From: Geomonas oryzae
GTDB taxonomy: Bacteria; Desulfobacterota; Desulfuromonadia; Geobacterales; Geobacteraceae
Assembly (NCBI RefSeq): GCF_004117875.1
Contig: NZ_RAHW01000001.1
Coordinates: forward strand, 496,001-560,000
Direction: 5' to 3'
DNA length: 64,000 nucleotides
The notes beneath the pieces are model-generated. The model was not told the DNA's origin. It saw only the letters and a program-made list of their open reading frames with translations, and did no database searches. Shown one piece after another: positions 14,727 to 24,100 of this stretch. Each line of letters opens with the position of its first letter. Position 1 is the stretch's first letter. Position numbers and translations under genes: made by a program.

Positions 14727-17450
14727 CTACCTCAACTCATTTTCTATTGAGGTTAAAAATTTCTTCTTCAACGCTAGTACCTTAGGCCTTGCGCCACCTT
14801 CCAATTTAAAATTGAAACCAAACCTGTAGATCTCTGGCATATACAGCTTGTTATCGAGATTTAAGACTATGCCGATTCTCTCTAGACGTTCCACTTCATC
14901 AGCAGTAATCCCTAGTTCATCTCTTGTGAACGGAATGTGCCTAGCGCTCTCATCTGCTTGCTGAAATTTGACATTAATCTCTTTAAGCTCTGGGAACTCT
15001 TGCTGAGCTTCGTCAACTTTCTTAGCACTACAAGGTTGCAATGCCTGCCTTATGGCTGTAGGGGTGAGGAGCCTATCTGTTCTCGAGTGGCTTTTACTCG
15101 CGGCATAGATAAGCAGCCTGACAAGGTCTCTTGCTTGTAAACGTCCATTGAAATCTGAAAGAGCGGCGTAGACCCAAATGCTGGATCTAGCCTCATTTGC
15201 GGTGGGAGAACCAAGCTTTGCCCCCCAAATTGGATAAAGCTTCTGCTCAAGATCACGTGTGTTAAGCTTCACCATGGAGTCAATGTTTAGAGACTCCAAA
15301 ACGCTTGCATTAATGCATAACCAAGCTACAAGCTGAAGAGACTCCCTGAAGTCCCAATTCAGAGCGAATTCTTTATACTTATCGGCAAACTGGCCAAAAT
15401 TCTGCTTGATTGCAGTGGCTGCCAAGTCCTTTCTCACAAGTATAATAAACCCTATTGCTGAATCCCTTATCATGCTAAAGGCCGAAGGTAATTCTAAAAG
15501 TGCCCTTAACGCTTTTTGTTGAATCGGACTTTCATCTATTTCTTGAAGTGTAGTCTCAAGCCCGTCAATCAGAAAGATGATTCTTACACCTGAAAGCTTA
15601 ACAAGGTTATCTAAATATTCAGGAGTGATAGAAGATTCTGCCCCGCCAAACCCAAGGGCAGCGACAACCTCATTTAACCAAAACTTCTCCCAATCTGTTT
15701 CTGACCAACTTGCACATTTAACAGTGGCATCTTTAATATTGCTAATAATGTCACGAACACTCCAACGTGGAATGTCTTTACCGTGTATTGCCTTCCACGC
15801 CTTGGTCCTTGCATTATTCGTGACATCAATAGCTGCCTCTTGCATTGAGGCAACTGGTTCAAGGAGAGGGAAGAAAAGTGCATCGCTGTCACCTTGTCCC
15901 TCACCAGGCAAAGCTTTCCGAATAAAATGGGACCACTGCTGCAATCTTGCAAGCTGAATGTAGGTAAATGTCTTACCAGCGCCTTTCGAGCCAATTACCA
16001 CCAAATTAGGCATTCGATCCCTGTAACTTTGCCCAAGCTTTCGAAGACCTGACGTTATTAGGATGTCCGTGCCCTTGCCGCTCTCGGCATACTCGAACAT
16101 TTCACAAAACTCACCGAGGGTTTTAGCCGAACCCATTACAGCATTATATTCTACTTCTGATTCAGCAACGGCAGGCCCTTTTACCTCAATTTTTTCTGCA
16201 AGAGCCTTCACAGTTTTATACAGATCAGTGCCTTCCAGTCTACGAGATAAGTCATCCCAGTTATTTACAAGAAGAAGCTCCTGGGCAAACTCGGAAGTGT
16301 AAATAGCAAGACGAGAAGGTGTTGAATCATCATCGCTGTCATTGTAATCTGGATAACAATTCAATAACCTTTCGTGTACCATTTCCATTTCGGTGTTTTC
16401 AATCTTATCACTTTGAACCATCGATATGATGACATTAGGGTCAGAACTTCTCCCGTGTTCAACTTGATTTCGGTTAGGAGCAAGTTTAGCTATTTGTTTT
16501 ATAATGAGCTCAGTCCCCTTCAAAGACTGCTCATTCATTGTCGTCACAATAACTCGCTTTATTCTTGAGTCAAACATGAGAGGACTCGATAACTCGCTGG
16601 CACCCGCCCTAAGGTCAATTAAAACGACGTCCACGCCAAGTTTCTTTCCCAACTTTTGAAGTAAGTCCGACAGGGCCCACGGCCCGTACTCGCCCTTCAC
16701 TATGTGCTCCGGTCTTATTGGCCAATCAAGTATTTGTTCTTGAGTTCGATAAGCCGGCATAAAATACCAGGTACAATTTCCTTTCTCTCGCCCAGTTTTT
16801 TGTAGTTCTTTGGTTATGAAATCAAGGCTACTTTCAGCACCTTCTGATAAATCATTGTGGACCAGCTCCATGAAATCAATAAAAGAAATTCCAGCTCCAG
16901 ATATTTCGTGGTCATCCCACACGGTTAGTCCAGGAGCTTCAACATCAGCGTCAACTACAAGCACTTTCGATACTGATTCTGACGCCATCTTGACTTGTAA
17001 ATATGCAGCGAGGTGTGTTGTTCGACCAACCCCTCCCTTGAAAGATTGGAATAAAATCATACTTGGCCCATCCACCCAAACTGACGGGAAGAATTCGGCA
17101 GACGTGTCTTCTAATCTCGGGCGGTAAACAAACTCGTCCCAAAAGGGCCTTATCTCGCGCTCTGGCTCCACATGTTCCGAGTCTTCCACAAACGCAATGG
17201 GGATATACCGGCTGTATTTTGTTTCCAGATATACTCCAGCCTCTCCGTCTGTAACTGATTTATACCAACTCCTAAAGCACTCATGCAAAATAGCATCAGC
17301 ATTAGCAATATCATCAATGGACGAAACGTATACCTCGATTACGTCCCAATAACAGTCAATAGTGATTATGGGGGCCGGATATCTGCCGAGTGGAAATGCT
17401 TGCTTTAGTAGTCGTCTTATATCAAGCCAAGTTAACAGCCTCATTTTCAC
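14727..17450 (-). CDS. Two-NTPase protein: KGGVGR ParA-like domain plus second P-loop ATPase
   Basis: Cytoplasmic protein of 907 residues. Residues 132-330 are a ParA/MinD-like fold with the variant deviant Walker A FQSFKGGVGRTTHLAAYL (138-144), a switch VLVVDADVEAPGLT and VVLIDLRAGASELSSPL. A second, conventional P-loop VVIGSKGAGKTFTY (487-494) and Walker B IIFLIDGLETT (624-632) belong to a STAND/AAA-like module, followed by helical repeats and a winged-helix-like end. KGGVGR-variant ATPases with a second NTPase are found in accessory islands, and a conflict or anti-phage role is suspected for several; none is proven here. Its partner gene overlaps its start by four bases (ATGA). The gene is clearly AT-richer than the core genes, which suggests transfer. 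Confidence 0.75.
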   Translation of the reverse strand: MKMRLLTWLDIRRLLKQAFPLGRYPAPIITIDCYWDVIEVYVSSIDDIANADAILHECFRSWYKSVTDGEAGVYLETKYSRYIPIAFVEDSEHVEPEREIRPFWDEFVYRPRLEDTSAEFFPSVWVDGPSMILFQSFKGGVGRTTHLAAYLQVKMASESVSKVLVVDADVEAPGLTVWDDHEISGAGISFIDFMELVHNDLSEGAESSLDFITKELQKTGREKGNCTWYFMPAYRTQEQILDWPIRPEHIVKGEYGPWALSDLLQKLGKKLGVDVVLIDLRAGASELSSPLMFDSRIKRVIVTTMNEQSLKGTELIIKQIAKLAPNRNQVEHGRSSDPNVIISMVQSDKIENTEMEMVHERLLNCYPDYNDSDDDSTPSRLAIYTSEFAQELLLVNNWDDLSRRLEGTDLYKTVKALAEKIEVKGPAVAESEVEYNAVMGSAKTLGEFCEMFEYAESGKGTDILITSGLRKLGQSYRDRMPNLVVIGSKGAGKTFTYIQLARLQQWSHFIRKALPGEGQGDSDALFFPLLEPVASMQEAAIDVTNNARTKAWKAIHGKDIPRWSVRDIISNIKDATVKCASWSETDWEKFWLNEVVAALGFGGAESSITPEYLDNLVKLSGVRIIFLIDGLETTLQEIDESPIQQKALRALLELPSAFSMIRDSAIGFIILVRKDLAATAIKQNFGQFADKYKEFALNWDFRESLQLVAWLCINASVLESLNIDSMVKLNTRDLEQKLYPIWGAKLGSPTANEARSSIWVYAALSDFNGRLQARDLVRLLIYAASKSHSRTDRLLTPTAIRQALQPCSAKKVDEAQQEFPELKEINVKFQQADESARHIPFTRDELGITADEVERLERIGIVLNLDNKLYMPEIYRFGFNFKLEGGARPKVLALKKKFLTSIENELR

Positions 17451-17869
17451 CTCAAATCCTGCTCAATTTTTACAATGATTGCATCAAGTTCTTTTTCTAA
17501 TATTTCATCTTCATTTGAAACGGCACCATATCGCCACATTTGATTATAATCTCTTGGGGCCACCTCTCTTTTTATTAATTTCCCTTTCTTATTTATAGGC
17601 GAGAGGATTGTGGATGCAATCTTGCTATAAAGTTTTGGCGGAAAATTGAGGTTTCCAAGCAGCGCTCTTATGTCATGCTGGACGATGCTGAAGTATGGGC
17701 ATTCTCCAGTTAGACGTTTGCCTTCATTTCGCATATGTAACGCTTTGAGGCCACACTCAACGGCATAAAACTGGACTAACCTTTTTGTCCCAGATGGCGG
17801 CATCTGGGCAGAGGACCGTTTATGCATCCTAAAGGCGTTAATCATTTCTCTATCCGTAAAGTCGATCAT
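17447..17869 (-). CDS. Small partner protein of the KGGVGR ATPase
   Basis: Protein of 140 residues, all helical by eye, whose stop overlaps the ATPase start by four bases, so the two are made together. The block FYAVECGLKALHMRNEGK followed by HDIRALLGNL is reminiscent of HEPN-type helical domains, where a helix with ECGLKA and a later H-D-(L/I)-(R/K)-x-L-L are common; the ribonuclease motif R-x(4-6)-H is not clearly present. HEPN assignment is therefore tentative. A ribosome site AAAGAGGTGG lies some distance upstream. A hairpin-forming palindrome (17890-17915) sits directly in front of it. Confidence 0.55.
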   Translation of the reverse strand: MIDFTDREMINAFRMHKRSSAQMPPSGTKRLVQFYAVECGLKALHMRNEGKRLTGECPYFSIVQHDIRALLGNLNFPPKLYSKIASTILSPINKKGKLIKREVAPRDYNQMWRYGAVSNEDEILEKELDAIIVKIEQDLR

Positions 17870-18370
17870 TTAGGCTACGCCACCTCTTTGGACCACGCGT
17901 AAATGGCGGTGGTCCTGGGTACTGTGGAACTGTCTGCATAGAATGCCCCGGTGACATTTCAACAGACTGCAGAGTTTGTGGCAGCAAGTGCTACAGGGAT
18001 TTAGTGCTCTGGGTGTGGCCCCCAAACACTAGAGTGGTAGGTTGCGGCACGCTTCAGGTCTCGCTTGAAGCCTGAAATCAGCGCATATGGGAGTCATTGA
18101 TGAACCGACCCGACGACAAGACTCCCCGTCGCCATGCATATAGAACGACACCCCCCTCAGCTGCCCAGAAGAAGAATATAAAAACCAAATGCAACTCTCA
18201 CACTTAAGGCTGGAAGATTATGCAATATTGTTTTCTAAATAACAAGCCTCAGGACTAATTGCACTCTCGTAAGAAAGTGTAATCCGAAAGAGGAAGGGAC
18301 GTAGGTAGCTCATGCATCTGTCACCTTACTCCATTGACTCTACCAGTGTGGAACTACTGCGTCAGCCTCG
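17870..18370. other. Intergenic region with one inverted repeat
   Basis: About 500 bases without a supportable gene. GGACCAC at 17890-17896 and GTGGTCC at 17909-17915 form an inverted repeat 20 bases before the start of the small partner gene and could be an operator. The rest shows no coding or RNA features that I recognise. Confidence 0.4.
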
Positions 18371-18470
18371 TCAAGCGTTTGCTTTTTCTTCGACTTTGGC
18401 AACTGGCCATGCTTTCTTACAAGGAAGGCACCCGTAAAAGCTCTGGCCCTCTATCGGCCCGCTCTGGAAC
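18371..18470 (-). pseudogene. Out-of-frame remainder of the third zinc ribbon
   Basis: Shifted by one base from the nuclease gene, this stretch encodes FQSGPIEGQSFYGCLPCKKA followed by WPVAKVEEKANA and a stop, almost the same as the second ribbon (FQSGPKEGQSFYACLPCKKA). It shows that the gene once ended here and that the ribbon arose by tandem duplication. Confidence 0.75.
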
Positions 18471-19508
18471 TTACTTCTTCAGGACGAGTTCGCTGCCACA
18501 ATCGGGGCGACTCTTTTCCGGTTCTTCTTTCGGCTGTACTGGCCATGCTTTCTTGCACGGAAGGCACGCGTAAAAACTCTGCCCCTCTTTCGGTCCACTC
18601 TGGAAAGTCCTCAGGACGAGTTCGCTGCCGCAGTCCGGGCAACTCCGCTTTTCTTTCTCTTTCGGCTGCAACGCCTCCGAATTCTGTGATACTGGTGCCG
18701 GGTCTGCGACTTCGATGATCTGAGTGCCATTACATTTCGGATAGGTGCTGCAGCCCCAGAACTTCTGCCCTGCGTTAGCACCTTTTCGAGCTAGCCGTAC
18801 TTGCATCGCCGCTCCACATTTCGGGCATCGCGGCGTAACTGGCGGTGCAACCTGCGCGGTGGAGGGCGCTGGTGCTACGTTGGCAACTGTACCGATCATG
18901 GACTTCAGCTTCTGGCCGTCGATGAGTTCGAGATTGAGCCCACGCACGAAGGCCTTCGCGTCTTCGGTGAAGGTGCCGGAGGTTACGAAGTACCCGCCAG
19001 CTGCTCCAGCGGCGGCCATTACTCCGTAAAATTCTCGCACCGGCTGAACGCTGACCTTGTATGCCTTCCATTGTTTGCACTGCACCAGGTGCTTCTCTCT
19101 TCCCTTGCGCAGGACCAGATCGATGCCGCCATCCGGGCAGCTACCTCCCTCTCGCGCGACCTCAAATCCCTTGCGCTTGAAATGCTCGGCGACCAGGGTT
19201 TCGAACTCGCCCCAGCTCATCTCGTTCAGGGACGCGACGTCCGCACGGGACTTGACGGTCTCGTAGAGCTTGCGCTGCTTCATGGAGTTGAAAGCGGAGA
19301 TGCCTGCTCCGATAAGGAAGGCGGGTGCTACAAAGAACTGACCTAACATCGCAAACATCGGCGACACGAGGTTCCCGGGATTTCGGGCGGGCAATGCACG
19401 AAAAGTGAAGAAGATTACGCCAGCAAGAACGACGGAGATCCACCAGGGGAACTTGCTGGCGATGATGACGATGTCTTCCAAGGGACTGGTGCGTTTTTTG
19501 CGGGCCAT
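18471..19508 (-). CDS. Membrane-anchored Mrr-like nuclease with topoisomerase-type zinc ribbons, C-terminus frameshifted
   Basis: Protein of 345 residues. Two membrane helices (about 21-40 and 51-73) precede an Mrr-type PD-(D/E)xK nuclease domain: FETLVAEHFKRKGFEVARE, then GGIDLVLRKGREKHLVQCKQWK (Asp130, Gln143, Lys145). The tail bears zinc ribbons like those of topoisomerase I: CPKCGAAMQVRLARKG with CSTYPKC, then CPDCGSELVLRTFQSGPKEG with CLPCKKAW, then a third that starts RPDCGSELVLKK and stops. In another frame the third ribbon continues (FQSGPIEGQSFYGCLPCKKA) to a stop at 18371, so one base was gained or lost near 18470 and the first Cys is also lost. It is expected to cleave or bind DNA near the membrane. 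The ribosome site (CAGGAG) is 14 bases from the ATG. Confidence 0.75.
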   Translation of the reverse strand: MARKKRTSPLEDIVIIASKFPWWISVVLAGVIFFTFRALPARNPGNLVSPMFAMLGQFFVAPAFLIGAGISAFNSMKQRKLYETVKSRADVASLNEMSWGEFETLVAEHFKRKGFEVAREGGSCPDGGIDLVLRKGREKHLVQCKQWKAYKVSVQPVREFYGVMAAAGAAGGYFVTSGTFTEDAKAFVRGLNLELIDGQKLKSMIGTVANVAPAPSTAQVAPPVTPRCPKCGAAMQVRLARKGANAGQKFWGCSTYPKCNGTQIIEVADPAPVSQNSEALQPKEKEKRSCPDCGSELVLRTFQSGPKEGQSFYACLPCKKAWPVQPKEEPEKSRPDCGSELVLKK

Positions 19509-19660
19509 GGGACTTTGCGTAACTCCTGGGGAGGGATAGCTTAAACATCATTAACACATACACGGGCATTATTAAAGGAAATTCAACACGACAAACCCAT
19601 TTGCTCACGCAAAGACGCTAAGGCGCAAAAAAAGGCGATTAACAGGGGTGGAGGGGATGA
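19509..19660. other. Upstream region of the nuclease gene
   Basis: Contains a low-complexity stretch (CTCACGCAAAGACGCTAAGG, then GCGCAAAAAAAGG) of a kind often scattered between genes; no gene or clear promoter is seen. Confidence 0.3.
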
Positions 19661-19670
19661 ACGGGGTACC

Positions 19671-20010
19671 GAATTTCACTATTCGAAACTAGATTGCACT
19701 ATTCTGCATCAATCAAGACAATACTGAGTCTGGTTTGCACTATCCACCACGAATTAAGACAAGACCGGTTCGGATTTGCACTATTTGAAACCAATTTGCG
19801 TTATTCAAAATGATTTTGCACTATTCCAGGCGGAATCATGCAAATCCAATTTGAAATCTCACTATTTCCGATCGAATAGCACTATTCGGTTCCAACTTTC
19901 ACTATTCGCGGAAGAACAGCGCAATCTCCATTAGAGTTCTCACTATTCGCATCGGAATAAGAAAGTCCTTGTTGAAATAGCGCTATCTTCAACGAAATTG
20001 CATTAGCGAC
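19671..20010. repeat. Array of about 17 degenerate units with a 20-bp period
   Basis: The word CACTATT or a close variant starts near 19677, 19697, 19738, 19779, 19799, 19819, 19860, 19880, 19900, 19941 and 19981, and weaker versions fill the gaps (19718, 19759, 19840, 19920, 19962, 20001), so units follow each other every 20 or 21 bases. Most are preceded by TTTG or TTG and followed by C. Two neighbouring double units (19697-19737 and 19738-19778) match each other over 41 bases, including AAGACAA at the same place. No open frame runs through. Two DNA turns per unit suggests side-by-side protein sites or iterons. Confidence 0.7.
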
Positions 20011-20147
20011 TCGCGGACGCAGACTATGGCAGTTGGGATCGTCAAATTCTTCCGTACGGTCTTACTGGCGATCTTCCGGCTGGTACTGTAGTCTCGAGGT
20101 TTGCTTAGGGTGTGGAGTGGGGTGGGGTAATGCTGGGGAAAACCGAC

Positions 20148-20180
20148 AAGGGCGGGTGCATGTTGTGCACCCGCCCTTAT
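20148..20180 (-). terminator. Hairpin terminator of the 217-residue protein gene
   Basis: AAGGGCGGGTGCA and TGCACCCGCCCTT form a perfect 13-base stem with a short loop, five bases beyond the stop codon. The T run is weak. Confidence 0.65.
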
Positions 20181-20184
20181 TGGT

Positions 20185-20838
20185 TCAGAGGATGATGAGT
20201 TCGACAACGTCACTCCAAGGACCGATTCCCGCATCGTTTTCAAGCCTGGCCCTGAAGTACGCTCTACGTGCCGGTTCCAGCCCTTCCTGGGTGAAATGGC
20301 AGTAATGAGATAGTTTCAGGTGTTGCCACGAATCCTCTTGCGTTGGGTCACCGTAGCAGATCTGCACCACGACACTCCCCTTGCCTTCCCAACTGTTAAC
20401 GTAAATTTTGATGGTTCCCGATTTCTTCCCATGCGTGACCTTGAACCGGTCGAACTTCTTGTTGGGAACCTTCACGCCTGTGGCCCGGGGGGTCTTGTGG
20501 ACCCTGTCAACACCGATAGTGTCGAGCAAGCTCGGTTTGTTGACGTGCACGGAATACATAACGGCGTACTGGGACGAGAACCTGATCGACTGTATCAGTT
20601 TGTCCCGCGCCGCCTGACACTCCGGTTCCTTGGTCGGGTCCTGCTTCGCCGCGTACGAGGTGCGCTTGACCTCCTGCGCCTCCCCCCTGACTTGGTCCCC
20701 GCCTGGAACACACCCGGGCTTGACGTCCTCCTGGAAGGCTTCGTGCTCATCCAGGTGATCGGCCACGTTCTCCCCCTGAACCGCCAACTCCCCATCGCTC
20801 AGGCTCTTGAGGCCAGGAATATTGAAAATCTCTGACAT
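20185..20838 (-). CDS. Unrecognised protein with fibronectin-III-like end
   Basis: Protein of 217 residues with a strong ribosome site (AAGGGAGGAGACG). There is no signal peptide or membrane segment. The N-terminal 80 residues are charged and helical (NIPGLKSLSDGELAVQGENV). The C-terminal part reads as strands and ends HFTQEGLEPARRAYFRARLE and GIGPWSDVVELIIL, the F-strand and GPWS turn typical of fibronectin type III folds. KKSGTIKIYVNSWEGKGSVV lies between. No function is claimed. It is a single-gene unit between the repeat array and the 1,042-residue gene. Confidence 0.55.
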   Translation of the reverse strand: MSEIFNIPGLKSLSDGELAVQGENVADHLDEHEAFQEDVKPGCVPGGDQVRGEAQEVKRTSYAAKQDPTKEPECQAARDKLIQSIRFSSQYAVMYSVHVNKPSLLDTIGVDRVHKTPRATGVKVPNKKFDRFKVTHGKKSGTIKIYVNSWEGKGSVVVQICYGDPTQEDSWQHLKLSHYCHFTQEGLEPARRAYFRARLENDAGIGPWSDVVELIIL

Positions 20839-21163
20839 CGTCTCCTCCCTTGGTGGCGTTGAAGTTACCGGAGTAATTATTGGCCTACGTTAACCATTGT
20901 CAAGAACCCGGTCATCTTTTTTACAGCGGAAGCCCTAAGGCCTTAACTACAGGGGATGCGAGTTAATCGTAAAGTCCGTCTCCACCGATCACCTAGGGAG
21001 AATGGCGCTACTAACCCCCTCCCTGACCCTCCCCCTCGAGCCTTCGCCACCGCAGGGCTTCGGCCCGCAGGCCGGGGGTGGGAACTGGGCTTGCAATATT
21101 ATCATTCTCTAATATACTTTTTTCACCCGGCCCACAATCCACCGCCACGGAAGCCTCCCACCC
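20839..21163. other. Divergent intergenic region
   Basis: 325 bases between the 217-residue protein and the alpha-CTD/sigma-like gene. It contains GGGCTTCGGCCC (a UUCG-loop hairpin near 21056) and the promoter proposed at 21091-21118; otherwise nothing recognised. Confidence 0.4.
21091..21118 (+). promoter_or_regulatory. Candidate sigma-70 promoter of the 1,042-residue gene
   Basis: TTGCAA at 21091-21096, 16 bases, TATACT at 21113-21118, in an AT-rich patch within GC-rich surroundings, 46 bases before the ATG. Confidence 0.5.
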
Positions 21164-24100
21164 ATGACCGAACCTACTGCCGTGCCGCCCGAGTGGCTCA
21201 CAGGACTTTCCACCAGGGCTCGTAACGCACTGATCAATTTGAAGGTCGAATCGCGCCAGGACCTTATCGCATTGAGCAAGCTCAAGCTCCCACGGGTCCG
21301 GGGATGCGGCGCCACAACGAAGAAAGAACTGAAACTGCTGCTGGAACGGGTACGACTTGAACCGGCTGAGCCCCCTTCCCCTTCTGACTCCTGCTCCCCT
21401 TCCGGATGTGACGAGGGTGCAGTTGCCGTAGGCAACCGGCCCGAAACTTCCTCCGGCATCCCTATTGCGGGACCTGCGCGATGGAGCATCTTGAATAAGA
21501 CCGCCGCGGAGCTCTTCGCCGTTAACGCTTCGCCTTCTTTCCAGGAAAGTGCGGGAACGCTTCGTCTCCCACCTGCCGACCTGATGCGGCTTCGCGCCAG
21601 GGGCATATTCCCCGAGGACGCGGCGCATCTTCTTTGCTCGTTCACCGTAGGCTACCTGCTCGAGACGGGATTGAGCGATCAGGCCATGTCCGCCTTGTTG
21701 CATGTCGTGGCCCGGCTTTCCGGGCTCCCGGGGGATGCCCTCCCAACGCCTGCCGTAACCCCCGCTGACTATTCTTTATATGCCGGGTTCCCCGAAGGGA
21801 TGCTCGATCCGTTGATCGTTCCGGACTTCGCCTTCCCCGCCCTCCTCGACCCTGCGGACGGCCCCGCCGAGGCGGTTTCCTGGAACGCCGTGGCGAAGAT
21901 CACGGAACGCTCGGTCCTGCAAACTCTCGGGTTCTCGGTTACCGCGCTGGGCGCCATCAGGTACCTTTGGCTTCTCCAGGGGCATGCCTTTTCCGTCGCG
22001 GAGTCCGTTGCCGCCGGGATATCGACTGATTCGTATCTCGACTTCAACCAATTGATCGACCGGTACTTGCACGTTACCAGGAGTGGTCGGGACCAGAGCC
22101 CGTCCGACAAGAAGACCTTGGCTCTTGAATACCGCCTGTCCATGGACCGCTTGGCACCGACCGACAAAAAGATTTCTTTGCGCAAGTTGGCGGATAACTT
22201 CGGAATTACCGGGGAGAGCGTGCGGCAGGTTGAAACGAAGTTGCTGCGAAGGCTCAACGACGAGACGAACCTCGGGCACCTGGATTACCTCTGGCGTTTG
22301 CTCGACCGCCTCATGGCTTCGGGAGGCGGGGGGCGCTACATAAGCGAACTTTGCCTCTCTTTGCAGTCGATGCACGGCTGGTCTTCTCCCCCGTCAGAAG
22401 AGACTCTTGCCTTCATCATGGGGTTATCGCCAAGATATCGGGTAGCGACGGAATCTTCTCCCCTGCGTGTCGCGCTTTCCGTCCCGTGCTGCGTCGGCTG
22501 CGAGACGGCCGTCTTTGCCGTCGCCGGGGCTCTCGCCGCCTCCGAACACGGCGCTCTTCCCGTCCATCAGGCACTCGACGTTATGATCGGCGAATGCCAG
22601 AGTTTGCAGTGCCCTGAGTTGCGCAAGATCGCCTCGTTCTCGTTGAGCCTCGTGGAATTCGTCACGGACCAATCGCCGATGCTCAAGGTTCACGACCAAG
22701 CGCTGCACCTTGAACTGCCGCAACAAAAATCCCCCCTTCAGGATGTACTGGAGGGGATACTGCTCTCCGCCCCGGACGGGGTGCATTTCACCGAGGTACA
22801 ACGGCGGTTGAAGCAGATTCTCCCGGGAAATTCCTCCTCAGCTCACTCGATACACAGTCGGTTAACGAGTTTTAGGTGGGCGGTGCTATGGGGGCTCGGA
22901 ATCTTCAAGCACCGTGAACAGCTCAGCATACCCGTTTCGCTCATCAGTGGAATTCTTGAAGATTTCGCCTCTGCATTGGAGCGGTACGATATCCCCTACT
23001 TATGCGCCAACGGTGGTCATTATGAGGGATACGCCGACCGGCTCCGAGCGGAGGGGATCCCCACGTCGCGCGCCTTCTACTCCTGCCTGAAAATCGTCGG
23101 CAACCCCAAACTGAGCCTGGAGGAATTTCCCTACGTACAGAGGAAGGACCATGCCGGCCCGAGGCCTTCGATTTCCCAGCTACTCGAGCAGTACATCGCC
23201 AAGGCGCACCGTGCCGTAACCTGCTGGGAACTGAAAGATTTCGAGGTCGACAGACTTGGTGTCCCCATGCCGCAAGCAGCCTATCATAGAAGCCGGGCGC
23301 GCAACATCCTGAAGATCGGCGACCTCCTGCTTCATATCCACAACGTGCAGATCGTGACGGATCAGTTGCACCGCATCGTCGACGAGCCTCCGTCGCCGAA
23401 AGAAGGAACCGGCCCTCTCAAGGCCCGGCTGTTCCGAAAGCACAAGAAGGCATGCGAATCACTCGGCATCATCGGGGCTAACGATCTGGTTCGCTTCGTG
23501 GAGCATTTTCTACCCGGCACGGTAGACTGGCCGCACAAACACGAGCGCCGGAAAGTCGTGAGCCGCAAGCCCCAAAACCAGACGGTTGAGATATCTGCAA
23601 CTGCCGCTTTGCCCCGACGCCGGACCGCGCCGCCAGCCGACTGGGTCCTGTCATACCTCGAAGATCTCGCAAAGCCTTGCCTGCCCATGGACATCTTCTC
23701 GGCCTTCCGCGCTCACCCGCAACAGTCAGATCTCTACAAGCGGTGGCTTGGCAACAGGGAAACGGTCTTGTGGTACACGCATGATACCGTCATCGCACGC
23801 AAAGTCCTTGAGTGGAATGATGAAAAGCAGTACGCGATCGAGGCGATGGCGCTCATGCACCTCGAACAACGTGATGCCGGGGGCCGGCCCTATGGTTCAT
23901 GCCGCGAGCTTCTACTCGACGGGCCTGGAGAATTGCCCGAACTGTCGCAGGGGCTCACCTGGACTCCGGTTCTTCTCCACTCCCTGCTCGTGTCCGGTGC
24001 CAACTTCCTCAAAATCGGCAGGCAGAAGGATTTCTTCGTGGCGAAGGACAACACCTGCGGCATCGCCACGCTCGATGATCTTCTCCATCACGCCCTGCTC

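Noticed and set aside
19671-20010. CRISPR array
   Set aside because: Units are 20-21 bases with no separate spacers, repeats are degenerate, and no cas genes are near.
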